Below, piece after piece: positions 18,303 to 26,020 of a stretch of 64,000 nt of DNA. The DNA is taken from positions 62,001-126,000 of the forward strand of contig NZ_PCOZ01000004.1 in assembly GCF_002979555.1 (NCBI RefSeq). The letters are read 5' to 3'. The notes beneath the pieces are model-generated. The model made no database searches. It saw only the letters and a program-made list of their open reading frames with translations, and was not told the DNA's origin. Numbering within the stretch: position 1 is the stretch's first letter; every line of letters starts with the position of its first letter. The stretch comes from Pseudomonas sp. MYb60 (GTDB taxonomy: Bacteria > Pseudomonadota > Gammaproteobacteria > Pseudomonadales > Pseudomonadaceae). A program made the translations under genes and the position numbers.

Positions 18303-18628
18303 AAAACCCGAGCCTACCGCGCCAGGCGATTGCCCTCAAGTACGACGGCCACCAGGCACCGACCCTGTCGGCCAAGGGCGATGATGCCTTGGCCGAAGCG
18401 ATCCTCAAGCTGGCACGGGAACATGAAGTGCCGATCTATGAAAACGCCGAGCTGGTAAAACTGCTGGCGCGCATGGAGCTGGGTGACAGCATTCCCGAAG
18501 AGTTGTACCGCACCGTGGCGGAGATCATCGCGTTTGCCTGGACGCTGAAGGGCAAGTTCCCGATCGGGCACGACCCGGATGCCGGGCCCGTTGAACGCGA
18601 CGTCACGGCGCGCGGCGACGACTACTGA
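18299..18628 (+). CDS. FlhB C-terminal domain homologue (stand-alone)
   Basis: A 109-aa soluble protein equal to the cytoplasmic tail of FlhB/YscU after autocleavage. It begins MKNPSLPRQAIALKYDG, aligned with the NPTHYAVALKYD of FlhB, and continues AKGDDALAEAILKLAREHEV, then PIYENAELVKLLARMELGDS, then IPEELYRTVAEIIAFAW. The NPTH cleavage motif is changed to NPSL, and no membrane part is present. The start ATG overlaps the fliK-like stop (ATGA), so the pair is co-translated. Comparable pairs exist in other bacteria (YlqG/YlqH in Bacillus, FlhX in epsilonproteobacteria). Function is unclear. Confidence 0.88.
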   Translation: MKNPSLPRQAIALKYDGHQAPTLSAKGDDALAEAILKLAREHEVPIYENAELVKLLARMELGDSIPEELYRTVAEIIAFAWTLKGKFPIGHDPDAGPVERDVTARGDDY

Positions 18629-18629
18629 A

Positions 18630-19871
18630 TCAACCGGGCACTACCCCGGCCAGCACCCTTGCCCCCAGCGAGGTGACGACAGGTTTGCGCTGGGCATGTT
18701 GTTTCAGAGCCTCTTCGAAGGTCAGGCCCGTATAGGCGCCCAACGCTTCCCGAAATGCCGCCGCCTGTGCCGCTGGAAGCGGCGCCGTGAAGCGGTCGAT
18801 GAACGGCGCATCGATCCGCGTGCCCCGCACCCGATTCACTTCCGCCTGGGCTGACTGCTTGTCCCACGTGGTGACCTTGTTGAAGCGTACCGGGTCCTGG
18901 ATCACGAAATCCTTCGAGCCAGCGGCCCGCTTGGCCACGGGCACGTTACGGCTGCCGTCCCATTCCGACAGCGAGTATTCCTTGAGCGCACTGCCGCTGC
19001 CCTTGACCGACTCGACACTGGTGCCCCGATGCTCCAGGCCTGCCGTATAAAACTGGCTCAGTACATCGAAGTTCATCACTGCCTCATCCGTGCCGCGCTT
19101 GAGAATCCGACAGCACAAGGTGGCGAGGTCCACCTGGATATCGTGAAAGCGCAACCGAGGGGCGTCTGACAGCTTCTCCACATCCGCCATCTTGCTCTTG
19201 AAATCATTGGGCCACAGGTACAGCGCATCCCTTGTCAGCGGCTGCGCCAGGCGCTTTTCCATTGCGCCTGAAAATTGCTGGACCAACGCCGCCCCCTGAT
19301 CATGGACCTGCAACATGCTCGTACCCGGCATACGGTCCTGGAGCATGTTTTTGACCGCATCGGTATTGAGCGCGAACTGGCCTTTGAGAAAAGTGGTCTT
19401 GCCCGCCGAGGGCGCACCGCGAACAATCGAGACATCGCTCGCCCGTGCCGGGGACGGATTCTGGAGGATGGACTTGAATTGCGTGAGGTAGGTGTCGGCC
19501 ATCTGGGTGGTGAGGTTGGTCAGGATGTTCCCGTTGAGGCTCTCCACCTCGGGCAGCCAGACATCTTTCTGCCTCAGGGCCTGGGCCAGGGGCATCAGGC
19601 TTTTGTCGACGCCGGCCGGGTTGCTCCAGGCCATGCGTTCATTGTCTTGCAGGCGATGCAAACGCGCCGGGTCGCGGGTCAATGCCTGCCAGGAGGTAAT
19701 GCTCGGGTCGGCGCGCATGCAGTCAAGGCGCTCGCGGAAGGTGTTGTCGCCAGGCGGCCTGTTGATCAAGACCTGTAACACGCTGCGGGCGTTACTGGAG
19801 CTGATTGGCAAGCCCGGTTGTTGCGCAGGCGTTGCAGCGGTGGGGCTGGGGGGTGTGGCGGGGATAGGCAT
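18630..19871 (-). CDS. P-loop protein, possible zeta-toxin-fold effector/toxin
   Basis: A 413-aa protein I do not recognise as a named gene. The first about 35 residues are Pro/Ala/Thr/Ser/Gln-rich (MPIPATPPSPTAATPAQQPG) without a Sec signal, like type III effector leaders. A helical region follows, then a Walker A-like loop GAPSAGKTT (residues 152-160), a strand and NTD-AVKNML (Asp171), a segment HDQGAALVQQF, and RLRFHDIQVDLATLCCRILK with later Arg/Lys. This order (P-loop, TD-x-V, strand, basic lid) resembles zeta-toxin/polynucleotide-kinase folds. Total length and P-loop position are also like the Xanthomonas effector AvrRxo1 (about 421 aa), but I cannot confirm homology. No antitoxin gene is adjacent. 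It is convergent with the FlhB-tail gene (1-nt gap). Confidence 0.7.
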   Translation of the reverse strand: MPIPATPPSPTAATPAQQPGLPISSSNARSVLQVLINRPPGDNTFRERLDCMRADPSITSWQALTRDPARLHRLQDNERMAWSNPAGVDKSLMPLAQALRQKDVWLPEVESLNGNILTNLTTQMADTYLTQFKSILQNPSPARASDVSIVRGAPSAGKTTFLKGQFALNTDAVKNMLQDRMPGTSMLQVHDQGAALVQQFSGAMEKRLAQPLTRDALYLWPNDFKSKMADVEKLSDAPRLRFHDIQVDLATLCCRILKRGTDEAVMNFDVLSQFYTAGLEHRGTSVESVKGSGSALKEYSLSEWDGSRNVPVAKRAAGSKDFVIQDPVRFNKVTTWDKQSAQAEVNRVRGTRIDAPFIDRFTAPLPAAQAAAFREALGAYTGLTFEEALKQHAQRKPVVTSLGARVLAGVVPG

Positions 19872-19969
19872 GTGCGGTCCTCGAGTCGATCAGGACTTGG
19901 CAACTTAATGCCACTGCCAGGTTTTACTGATAGGACTTTTCCTGATCAGGCCCCGCCGATGCTGCACAC

Positions 19970-19997
19970 TGCAGGCGCCGATTTACGGGCGCCTGCA
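19970..19997. repeat. Perfect 10-bp stem hairpin downstream of moeA
   Basis: TGCAGGCGCC - 8 nt - GGCGCCTGCA, 10 nt beyond the moeA stop. There is no T-tract on either strand, so terminator function is uncertain. Confidence 0.5.
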
Positions 19998-20006
19998 GAG
20001 GGGTGA

Positions 20007-21233
20007 TCAGTTCAGGACTTCGCTCAGCGGGATGAAATTGACCCGGTCGCCCGGCCCCAGCGTCGTGCCTTCCAGCACTTCCACGAAGCCCTCGGCCCAC
20101 GCCGCGCTGCGCAGCACGCCGGAGCTCTGGTTGCGGTAGATGATCGCCTTGCCCTGCTCGATGCGCCCGCGCAGGTACTCACGGCGGTTGCCGGGTTTTG
20201 GCCACTCGAACCCTACGGGTACCTCGAAGCGCAACGGTGCAACGTTCTGCACCCCTTGGCGGCGCAGCAGGTAGGGCCGCGCCAACAACGCAAAGGTCAC
20301 CAGGGTCGAGGCCGGGTTACCCGGCAGGCCGATCACCGGCACACCCCGCAAGTGACCGAACGTGAGCGGCTTGCCGGGTTTGATCGCCAGTTTCCACAGC
20401 GCCAATTCGCCCTCTTCACGCAGGGCGATGCCGAGGAAATCCGCCTCGCCTACAGACACGCCGCCTGTGGAGAGGATCAGGTCAACGTCGCCCAACCCCG
20501 CCAGGCGTGCGCGCGTCTGTTCCAGGTCATCGGGCAGGATGCCGGCGTCGATCACCTCGCAGCCCATGCGCGCCAGCCACGAGCACAGCACACGGCGGTT
20601 GCTGTTGTAGATCTGACCCGGGCCCAAGGGCAAGCCGGGCTCGATCAACTCGTCGCCGGTGGACAACACCGCCACCCGCGGGCGGCGAATTACGTTGAGC
20701 TGTTCACGGCCAAGTGAGGCGGCCAGCCCCAGCTCGATGGGTCCCAAGCGCGTGCCCGCGGTCAGGACCAAGTCGCCGACCGTGGTTTCCTGGCCCTGGG
20801 GGCGGATGTTCTGGCCGACGTGCAAGGCCTCGGTAAAACCCACGCGCTCGTCGGCGTGGACCACGGCATTTTCCTGCATTTCCACGCAATCGGCGCCTGC
20901 GGGCACCGGCGCGCCCGTGAAGATGCGCGCACAGGTGCCGGCGGCCAGAGGCAGCGGTGCCTGGCCGGCGAAGATACGCTGGCTGACGACCAGCGGCTCG
21001 CCGGTCCAGTCCGCCAGGCGCAGGGCATAGCCGTCCATGGCGCTGTTGGGCCAGGGCGGCAGATCGAGGCTGGAGACCAGGTCTTGCGCCAGCACGCGGC
21101 CGTCGCAGTCGGCCAAGGGCAGCGCTTGCTGCTCGCGAATCGGCGCGGCGTCGGCGAGGTCCAGCAGCTGTTGCAGCGCTTGCTCCACCGGCATCAGGGT
21201 GCCGGTCTTGCCAGGCTTACCCACGGGATTCAC
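20007..21233 (-). CDS. moeA: Molybdopterin molybdenumtransferase MoeA
   Basis: A 408-aa MoeA that inserts molybdenum into adenylylated molybdopterin. Domain order is normal: N-terminal linker with LPPWPNSAMDGYALR, domain II, the MoCF-binding domain with VAVLSTGDELIEPG and STGGVSVGEADF, and the C-terminal beta domain (NRREYLRGRI). It overlaps moaB by 17 nt, so the two are co-transcribed. With mobA on the opposite strand next door, this is a molybdenum-cofactor cluster. Confidence 0.95.
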   Translation of the reverse strand: MNPVGKPGKTGTLMPVEQALQQLLDLADAAPIREQQALPLADCDGRVLAQDLVSSLDLPPWPNSAMDGYALRLADWTGEPLVVSQRIFAGQAPLPLAAGTCARIFTGAPVPAGADCVEMQENAVVHADERVGFTEALHVGQNIRPQGQETTVGDLVLTAGTRLGPIELGLAASLGREQLNVIRRPRVAVLSTGDELIEPGLPLGPGQIYNSNRRVLCSWLARMGCEVIDAGILPDDLEQTRARLAGLGDVDLILSTGGVSVGEADFLGIALREEGELALWKLAIKPGKPLTFGHLRGVPVIGLPGNPASTLVTFALLARPYLLRRQGVQNVAPLRFEVPVGFEWPKPGNRREYLRGRIEQGKAIIYRNQSSGVLRSAAWAEGFVEVLEGTTLGPGDRVNFIPLSEVLN

Positions 21234-21756
21234 AGGGTGCGGCCTGTTTTAGATGCGGGACGAAATTGCACGGGCGATGACGGTTGTCGAGCTGCTCGCC
21301 GAGAATGCCGTCCCAGCCGGTGCGCACCGCGTTGGTGGAACCCGGCAGGCAGCACACCAGGGTGCCATTGGCCAGGCCGGCCAGGGCGCGCGATTGCACG
21401 GTAGAGGTGCCGATGTCGGCCACGGAGATCTGGCGGAACAATTCGCCAAAGCCATCGACCTGCTTGTCCAGCAGGCAACTCACGGCTTCAGGCGTGCTGT
21501 CGCGGCCGGTGAAGCCGGTGCCGCCGGTGATCAGCACCACTTGCACCACGTCTTCGGCGATCCAGTGGGCCACCTGGGCGCGGATCTTGTAGAGGTCGTC
21601 CTTGAGCAGCACGCGCTCGGCCAGGTGGTGACCGGCGGCGGTGAGGCGGTCGACGAAGACCTGGCCCGAGGTGTCGGTGTCGAGGGTGCGGGTGTCACTG
21701 ACGGTCAGTACAGCGATATTCAGGGGTACGAAGGGCGCATCTGCCTTGGCTTTCAT
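21217..21756 (-). CDS. moaB: Molybdenum cofactor biosynthesis protein MoaB
   Basis: A 179-aa MogA/MoaB-family protein (molybdopterin adenylylation). The MoCF motif [20 protein letters not shown] and the segment [18 protein letters not shown] are clear. First gene of the moaB-moeA unit; a 76-nt gap separates it from divergent mobA, so both promoters lie in 21757-21832. Confidence 0.95.
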   Translation of the reverse strand: MKAKADAPFVPLNIAVLTVSDTRTLDTDTSGQVFVDRLTAAGHHLAERVLLKDDLYKIRAQVAHWIAEDVVQVVLITGGTGFTGRDSTPEAVSCLLDKQVDGFGELFRQISVADIGTSTVQSRALAGLANGTLVCCLPGSTNAVRTGWDGILGEQLDNRHRPCNFVPHLKQAAPCESRG

Positions 21757-21832
21757 GGCACGGTCCGGTTGTCGAAGGAACAGCCCGATGTTATATCACA
21801 GCCCCCCCTTTGACTGCCGCTGCGGAACTGCC

Positions 21833-22435
21833 ATGCCCATCGACTCACCCCCCCTGCCCTGTTCGGTGCTGTTGTTGTCCGGAGGACGCGGCCAGCGCAT
21901 GGGCGGTCAGGACAAAGGCCTGCTGGCGTGGCGCGGTCAGCCGCTGATCAGCCATTTGCATGCACGGGTGCGACCGTTGACCGACGACCTGATCATCTCG
22001 TGCAACCGCAACCTGCAGCAGTACGCCGCCTATGCCGACCAACTGGTGAGCGACGACAGCCCGGACTTCCCCGGCCCACTCGCCGGCATCCGTGCCGGCC
22101 TTGGCGCCGCGCGGCACGAGCACCTGCTGATACTGCCGTGCGATGTGCCGCTGGTTGACGCAAGACTGCTCGCCGACCTGCGCCAGACGGCGCAACTCAA
22201 CCCACGTTTGCCCGTGATGGTGCGCCATGGCGAGTTCTGGGAACCGCTGATTTGCGTGATCCCCACCTACCTGCGCAACGATGTGGAACGCGCCTGGGAC
22301 GCTGGCGAGCGCAGCCCCCGCCGGATCTTCCTGCAACTGGGCGGCATTGGCCTGGAGTGCCCGGCGGATGATCCGCGCCTGGCCAACCTGAATACGCCAG
22401 AGCTGTTGCACCCAAGGTCGGGCGTGTCAGAATGA
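21833..22435 (+). CDS. mobA: Molybdenum cofactor guanylyltransferase MobA
   Basis: A 200-aa nucleotidyltransferase that makes the Mo-MGD cofactor from GTP and Mo-MPT. The signature [20 protein letters not shown] lies near residue 10-30, and the metal-site aspartate is in [11 protein letters not shown]. The ATG at 21833 starts MPIDSPPLP; the longer open frame to 21641 overlaps moaB and is not used. Divergent from moaB-moeA. Confidence 0.94.
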   Translation: MPIDSPPLPCSVLLLSGGRGQRMGGQDKGLLAWRGQPLISHLHARVRPLTDDLIISCNRNLQQYAAYADQLVSDDSPDFPGPLAGIRAGLGAARHEHLLILPCDVPLVDARLLADLRQTAQLNPRLPVMVRHGEFWEPLICVIPTYLRNDVERAWDAGERSPRRIFLQLGGIGLECPADDPRLANLNTPELLHPRSGVSE

Positions 22436-22515
22436 ACCTCGCACAAGGAACTTTGTCGGCGCCTCGCGCGTCACAAGGTCAGCACTTAAAAAGAATTCTT
22501 TTGGAGACAACACCC

Positions 22516-22737
22516 ATGACTCAACGGACCATCGCCGCTTTCATGCTTGCACTGGGCCTCGCCACCCTCGCCGGTTGCGCCTCGCCAACAGTGATCACCC
22601 TGAATGACGGTCGTGAAATCCAGGCCGTCGACACCCCTAAATACAACGAAGATTCGGGCTTCTACGAGTTCGAACAACTGGACGGCAAGCGCACCCGCAT
22701 CAACAAGGATCAGGTCCGCACCGTCAAAGACCTGTAA
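22516..22737 (+). CDS. YgdI/YgdR-family small lipoprotein
   Basis: A 73-aa lipoprotein: signal peptide with lipobox LAGC (Cys near residue 19), then the YgdI/YgdR SH3-like domain with ITLNDGREIQAVDTPKY and FEQLDGKRTRINKDQV. The ATG at 22516 is preceded by TTTTGGAGACAAC. It lies 80 nt after mobA. Function is unknown; these are abundant small outer-membrane-facing lipoproteins. Confidence 0.88.
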   Translation: MTQRTIAAFMLALGLATLAGCASPTVITLNDGREIQAVDTPKYNEDSGFYEFEQLDGKRTRINKDQVRTVKDL

Positions 22738-22755
22738 GCCTCACGGCTTGCACCC

Positions 22756-22785
22756 AAGGCCCGCCCCGTGCGGGCCTTGTCGTTT
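22756..22785 (+). terminator. Terminator after the YgdR-like lipoprotein
   Basis: AAGGCCCG-CCCCGTG-CGGGCCTT followed by GTCGTTT, 18 nt after the stop. The stem is strong and the T-tract moderate. Confidence 0.7.
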
Positions 22786-22792
22786 CCGGGGT

Positions 22793-23683
22793 TTACCAGT
22801 CGAGCGTGATGCGGCTGTGGAAACGGCGTTCTTCGCCCGTCACCGGGTCGATAAAACGCACGCCCTGGGCCAACAGCTTGAGCGGGTTGGCGTAGTCGTC
22901 CACGGCGTCCTTGATCACGTCGGGGTAGAACGGATCGTTGCAGATACTCGCGCCGAGCGCCGTCATATGTACGCGCAACTGGTGCTTTTTGCCGGTCACC
23001 GGGAACAGGCCATAGCGCCAGAGATCCCCTTGTTTTTCCCGCACTTCCACGGCCGTTTCAGTGTTGCTCGTGCCCGGGCCTTCCTGCATGCGAAAGAACG
23101 GCTCGCCGTCCACCAGGCGGCTTTTATGCACCAGCGGGAACGTCAGCCCAGGCAGGGCCGGGGCGATAGCCTCGTAGTACTTATCGATCTTGCGGGTGGG
23201 AAACAGCTGCTGATACGCCGAACGCGTGGCTGGATTGGCCGAAAACAGCACCAACCCCGCCGTGTGCCGGTCGATGCGATGCAGGGGCACCAGCGCAGGG
23301 TTGTCGAGGCGGCGGATCAGGCGGCGCAGCAAGGTTTGCTCGACGTATTCACCGGCCGGCGTGACGGGCAGGAAGTGCGGCTTATCGGCGACGACCAGAT
23401 GTTCATCCGCGTAGAGAATGGTCTCCTGCACAGGGATGACCTTCTCGTTCGGCACCTCGCGAAAGTAATAGATGCACAGGCCTTCCCTGTAGGCCAGGTC
23501 CAGGGCAATGGGGCTGCCGTTGATATCCAGCACGCGGCCACGGGCAATGCGGTCCAGCCAGTGCTCACGGCCGATCGCCGGGAAGTGCTCGCACAGGCAG
23601 TCGAGCACCGTCGCCCAAGGGCCAGGAGGTAAATACAACGTACTGGCTTGGTGTTCGGACGCAACAAAAACGGAAGTGGACAT
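22793..23683 (-). CDS. RluA-family RNA pseudouridine synthase
   Basis: A 296-aa pseudouridine synthase. The catalytic motif PLHRIDRHTAGLVLF contains the essential Asp. The pattern continues with KYYEAI, GKKHQLRVHM and NDPFYPDV, typical of RluA/RluD-like enzymes. No S4 domain is obvious, although the first 70 residues (REHWLDRIARGRVLDINGSP) resemble its loop. I chose the ATG at 23683 (MSTSVFVASE). The target is probably rRNA or tRNA but cannot be named. Confidence 0.87.
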   Translation of the reverse strand: MSTSVFVASEHQASTLYLPPGPWATVLDCLCEHFPAIGREHWLDRIARGRVLDINGSPIALDLAYREGLCIYYFREVPNEKVIPVQETILYADEHLVVADKPHFLPVTPAGEYVEQTLLRRLIRRLDNPALVPLHRIDRHTAGLVLFSANPATRSAYQQLFPTRKIDKYYEAIAPALPGLTFPLVHKSRLVDGEPFFRMQEGPGTSNTETAVEVREKQGDLWRYGLFPVTGKKHQLRVHMTALGASICNDPFYPDVIKDAVDDYANPLKLLAQGVRFIDPVTGEERRFHSRITLDW

Positions 23684-23755
23684 GCAGGTGCCAGTGCCTT
23701 GGGGAAACAGGCGGGCATTATCCCGCATGGAGCGGGATCGAGCCTAGGGCGAATC

Positions 23756-24091
23756 TCAGGCCTTCGCCAACTGGCTGCGCAGGATCGGCGAGGCGCTGGC
23801 GGCGTCGGTGAATTCCTTGAGCCAGCGCAGTACGTCCACCGCCTCCCAGCGGCCCGGATCGTAAAGTGCGTACATCAAGCCCTGGTAACCCACCACATCC
23901 AACTGCTTGTGGTAACCGGCGCGCTGGAACAATGCCTCGATCTCCGCAAAGCAGGTGTTGAAATGCACTTTGTTGAATGGCGTCTTGCCTTCCGTGACCA
24001 GGCCATCGAGGCGCAGCTCGTTCACCGCGTCGCGCACGACGTCGGCGGTCATGCGATTGACGCTGCTTTTCAATTGTTCAACATTCACCAC
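23756..24091 (-). CDS. Conserved 111-aa protein, LexA-type promoter
   Basis: A 111-aa soluble protein I do not recognise. It is predicted mainly helical, with GYHKQLDVVGYQGLMYALYD and DVLRWLKEF as its most distinctive parts; there is no signal peptide. The start is GTG at 24091 (GTGGTGAATG) with GAGGGA 6-7 nt upstream. A strong sigma70 promoter (24134-24162) and a 13/16 LexA box (24114-24129) lie directly upstream, so it is very probably DNA-damage inducible. It is followed after 72 nt by the pseudouridine synthase gene on the same strand. Confidence 0.82.
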   Translation of the reverse strand: MVNVEQLKSSVNRMTADVVRDAVNELRLDGLVTEGKTPFNKVHFNTCFAEIEALFQRAGYHKQLDVVGYQGLMYALYDPGRWEAVDVLRWLKEFTDAASASPILRSQLAKA

Positions 24092-24113
24092 GGGCGTTCC
24101 CTCTATTCAATCG

Positions 24114-24129
24114 CTGTACAAACATACAG
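24114..24129 (-). promoter_or_regulatory. LexA (SOS) box
   Basis: CTGTACAAACATACAG fits CTG-N10-CAG and matches 13 of 16 positions of the LexA consensus CTGTATATATATACAG. It lies 22 nt before the start codon and covers the expected transcription start. This is the classical repression arrangement. Confidence 0.85.
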
Positions 24130-24133
24130 TAAC

Positions 24134-24162
24134 TTAATATTTGGAAACTCGCCATCGTGCAA
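24134..24162 (-). promoter_or_regulatory. Sigma70 promoter of the SOS gene
   Basis: Minus strand -35 TTGCAC (24157-24162), 17-nt spacer, -10 TATTAA (24134-24139). The predicted start falls at the edge of the LexA box. Confidence 0.8.
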
Positions 24163-24165
24163 AGG

Positions 24166-24402
24166 CTAGAGCAGGAAGGCGACCACCTGTTCAGTGTCGA
24201 ACGGCCAGCCCAGTTCCGCCCCGGTATCTACCCGTCGAAGCACCGGAATCCTTAGGCCGTAGGCTTCGAACAGGGCTTCGGAATCGGCGATATCCACCAA
24301 CTCCACCAACAGGCCATGTTCGACCAACGGCATGATTTCGGCTTCGGCAAGTTCGCACAGATGGCAGCCCAGGGTGGTGAACAACTGGCACTCGGGAGGC
24401 AT
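24166..24402 (-). CDS. Glutaredoxin-like protein (DUF836)
   Basis: A 78-aa thioredoxin-fold protein. The redox motif is GCHLCELAEAEI (Cys13 and Cys16), followed by the cis-proline RIPVLRR. Members are small glutaredoxin-like proteins of unknown client. It ends within the promoter region of the SOS gene; 63 nt separate it from the ammonium transporter stop, so co-transcription with amtB is possible. Confidence 0.88.
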   Translation of the reverse strand: MPPECQLFTTLGCHLCELAEAEIMPLVEHGLLVELVDIADSEALFEAYGLRIPVLRRVDTGAELGWPFDTEQVVAFLL

Positions 24403-24465
24403 GGGCAGTGACCTTATCGAAAGTAGGCCATTATTCTATGCCCGCCCCTTGCCGGTGGCGAGTCG

Positions 24466-25674
24466 CTAATCCTGGCTGACCGCGCCGATCTTGTGGATCG
24501 ACAGGTCTGCGCCGTAATACTCCTCTTCCTGGCTCAAACGCAGCCCGCACACGCGCTTGATCACGCCGTAGACCAACAGGCCACCGCCCAGCGCGACGAT
24601 CACGCCAAGGGCCGTGCCGATCAACTGACTGGCCAGGCTCACACCGCCCAGGCCACCCAGCGCGGTCTGGCCGAAAATGCCACAGGCGATCCCGCCCCAC
24701 ACGCCGCACAGGCCATGCAGGGGCCAGACGCCGAGCACGTCATCGATCTTCCAGCGATCCTGGGCAGCAATGAAGCACCACACGAACAAGCCACCGGCGA
24801 TCACGCCCGTGACCAGTGCGCCCACCGGGTGCATCAGGTCGGAACCGGCGCAGATCGCCACCAACCCGGCCAGCGGGCCGTTGTGCAGGAAGCCCGGGTC
24901 GTTGCGGCCGATGATCAATGCCGCAACGGTGCCGCCGACCATCGCCATCAGCGAGTTGACCGCCACCAGGCCGCTGACACCGTTCAGGGTTTGCGCGCTC
25001 ATCACGTTGAAGCCGAACCAGCCGACGATCAGGATCCACGAGCCCAACGCCAGGAATGGAATACTCGACGGCGCGAAGGCCACTAATCGGCCGTCACGGT
25101 ATCGGCCGTTACGCGGCCCGAGCAGCAACACCGCTGCCAGCGCCAGCCAGCCGCCCATGGCGTGCACCACCACGGACCCGGCAAAATCATGGAAGCTGGC
25201 ACCAAAGGTCGCAAGCAGCCAGGCTTGCAGGCCGAAGTTGCCGTTCCACACCATGCCTTCGAAGAACGGGTAGATAAACGCCACGATCAAGGCGGTGGCG
25301 CACAATTGCGGAACAAACCGCGCCCGTTCGGCGATACCGCCGGAAATGATCGCCGGGATCGCCGCCGCGAAGGTCAACAGGAAAAAGAACTTCACCAGGC
25401 CGTAACCATGGTCGGCGCTGATCACTGCCGCCGGTTGCATGAAGTTCACGCCGTAGGAGATCCAGTAGCCTATAAAGAAATAAGCCAGGGTGGAGATGGC
25501 GAAGTCGCTGAGGATCTTCGACAAGGCGTTGACCTGGTTTTTCTGACGCACTGTGCCGACTTCCAAGAACGCGAAGCCGGCGTGCATGGCCAGCACCATG
25601 ACTGCACCGATCAGGATAAACAGGGTGTTGGAACTGTGGACGAGGGTGTCCACTGCACTTTGCAAATTTTCCAT
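24466..25674 (-). CDS. amtB: Ammonium transporter (Amt family)
   Basis: A 402-aa, 11-helix Amt protein. The periplasmic-to-cytoplasmic pore histidines are visible in HDFAGSVVVHAMGGW and WPLHGLCGVWGG. Unlike typical AmtB there is no cleaved signal peptide, and no glnK gene is adjacent, so this is a paralogue without its PII partner nearby. I chose the ATG at 25674 (MENLQSAVDTLVHSSN), although the Shine-Dalgarno there is poor (CCAACCTCC). A longer in-frame start (to 25713) would add 13 residues. An NtrC-like palindrome lies at 25736. Confidence 0.92.
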   Translation of the reverse strand: MENLQSAVDTLVHSSNTLFILIGAVMVLAMHAGFAFLEVGTVRQKNQVNALSKILSDFAISTLAYFFIGYWISYGVNFMQPAAVISADHGYGLVKFFFLLTFAAAIPAIISGGIAERARFVPQLCATALIVAFIYPFFEGMVWNGNFGLQAWLLATFGASFHDFAGSVVVHAMGGWLALAAVLLLGPRNGRYRDGRLVAFAPSSIPFLALGSWILIVGWFGFNVMSAQTLNGVSGLVAVNSLMAMVGGTVAALIIGRNDPGFLHNGPLAGLVAICAGSDLMHPVGALVTGVIAGGLFVWCFIAAQDRWKIDDVLGVWPLHGLCGVWGGIACGIFGQTALGGLGGVSLASQLIGTALGVIVALGGGLLVYGVIKRVCGLRLSQEEEYYGADLSIHKIGAVSQD

Positions 25675-25735
25675 GGAGGTTGGCAGGCCTGCATTAAAGG
25701 CAAAAAGCACCAAAGCGGTTCAAGCCTGGATTTCG

Positions 25736-25752
25736 CGCACTAAATTGGTACC
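25736..25752. promoter_or_regulatory. NtrC-like palindrome upstream of amtB
   Basis: CGCACTAAATTGGTACC keeps 12 of 17 positions of the NtrC consensus TGCACCAAAATGGTGCA. I found no GG-N10-GC sigma54 promoter between it and the start, which weakens the call. Confidence 0.3.
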
Positions 25753-25956
25753 TGCGGCTCCACCCCTCTTCAGGAGGCGTGAACCGCCTTAGCGCAGCGA
25801 TCAATACAACAGGCCGTTGCCGACAGGGTTTTTCCGCGAGTTTCAGTTATTTAGGGTAAGGTTTTTCGAGGCTTCCTGCCCGACCGCCCGGATTCAGCGC
25901 AAGCCCCGGGGCGTGCGCACCAAGGCAAAGCAAAAGCTGTACCAGACAATTGCACT

Positions 25957-25985
25957 GAACCTTCACCGAAGCCGGTGACTCGAAA
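25957..25985 (+). promoter_or_regulatory. AlgU (sigma-22)-like promoter of the yqjD-like operon
   Basis: GAACCT-N17-TCGAAA resembles the ECF sigma AlgU/RpoE consensus GAACTT-N16/17-TCTGA or TCAAA, 36 nt before the start codon. A small hairpin CACCG-AAGC-CGGTG sits in the spacer. Confidence 0.4.
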
Positions 25986-26020
25986 CCACAAGTAACGATC
26001 AGCCAATCACGGAGATAACC

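Larger units (their letters stand above)
25675..26020. other. 346-nt divergent gap between amtB and the yqjD-like gene
   Basis: It holds the NtrC-like site (25736-25752) and the AlgU-like promoter (25957-25985). I see no ORF, tRNA or clear small RNA in it. Confidence 0.6.

Noticed and set aside
19872..20006. Possible hrp box before the P-loop protein gene
   Set aside because: I looked for GGAACC-N15/16-CCACNNA on the minus strand and did not find it; nothing in the gap supports HrpL control.
23648..24169. 173-aa plus-strand open frame opposite the SOS gene
   Set aside because: It lies antisense to a well-supported gene with its own promoter and LexA box; no ribosome site or domain.
25675..25735. 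Sigma54 promoter for amtB
   Set aside because: No GG-N10-GC arrangement exists between the NtrC-like site and the start codon on the minus strand.
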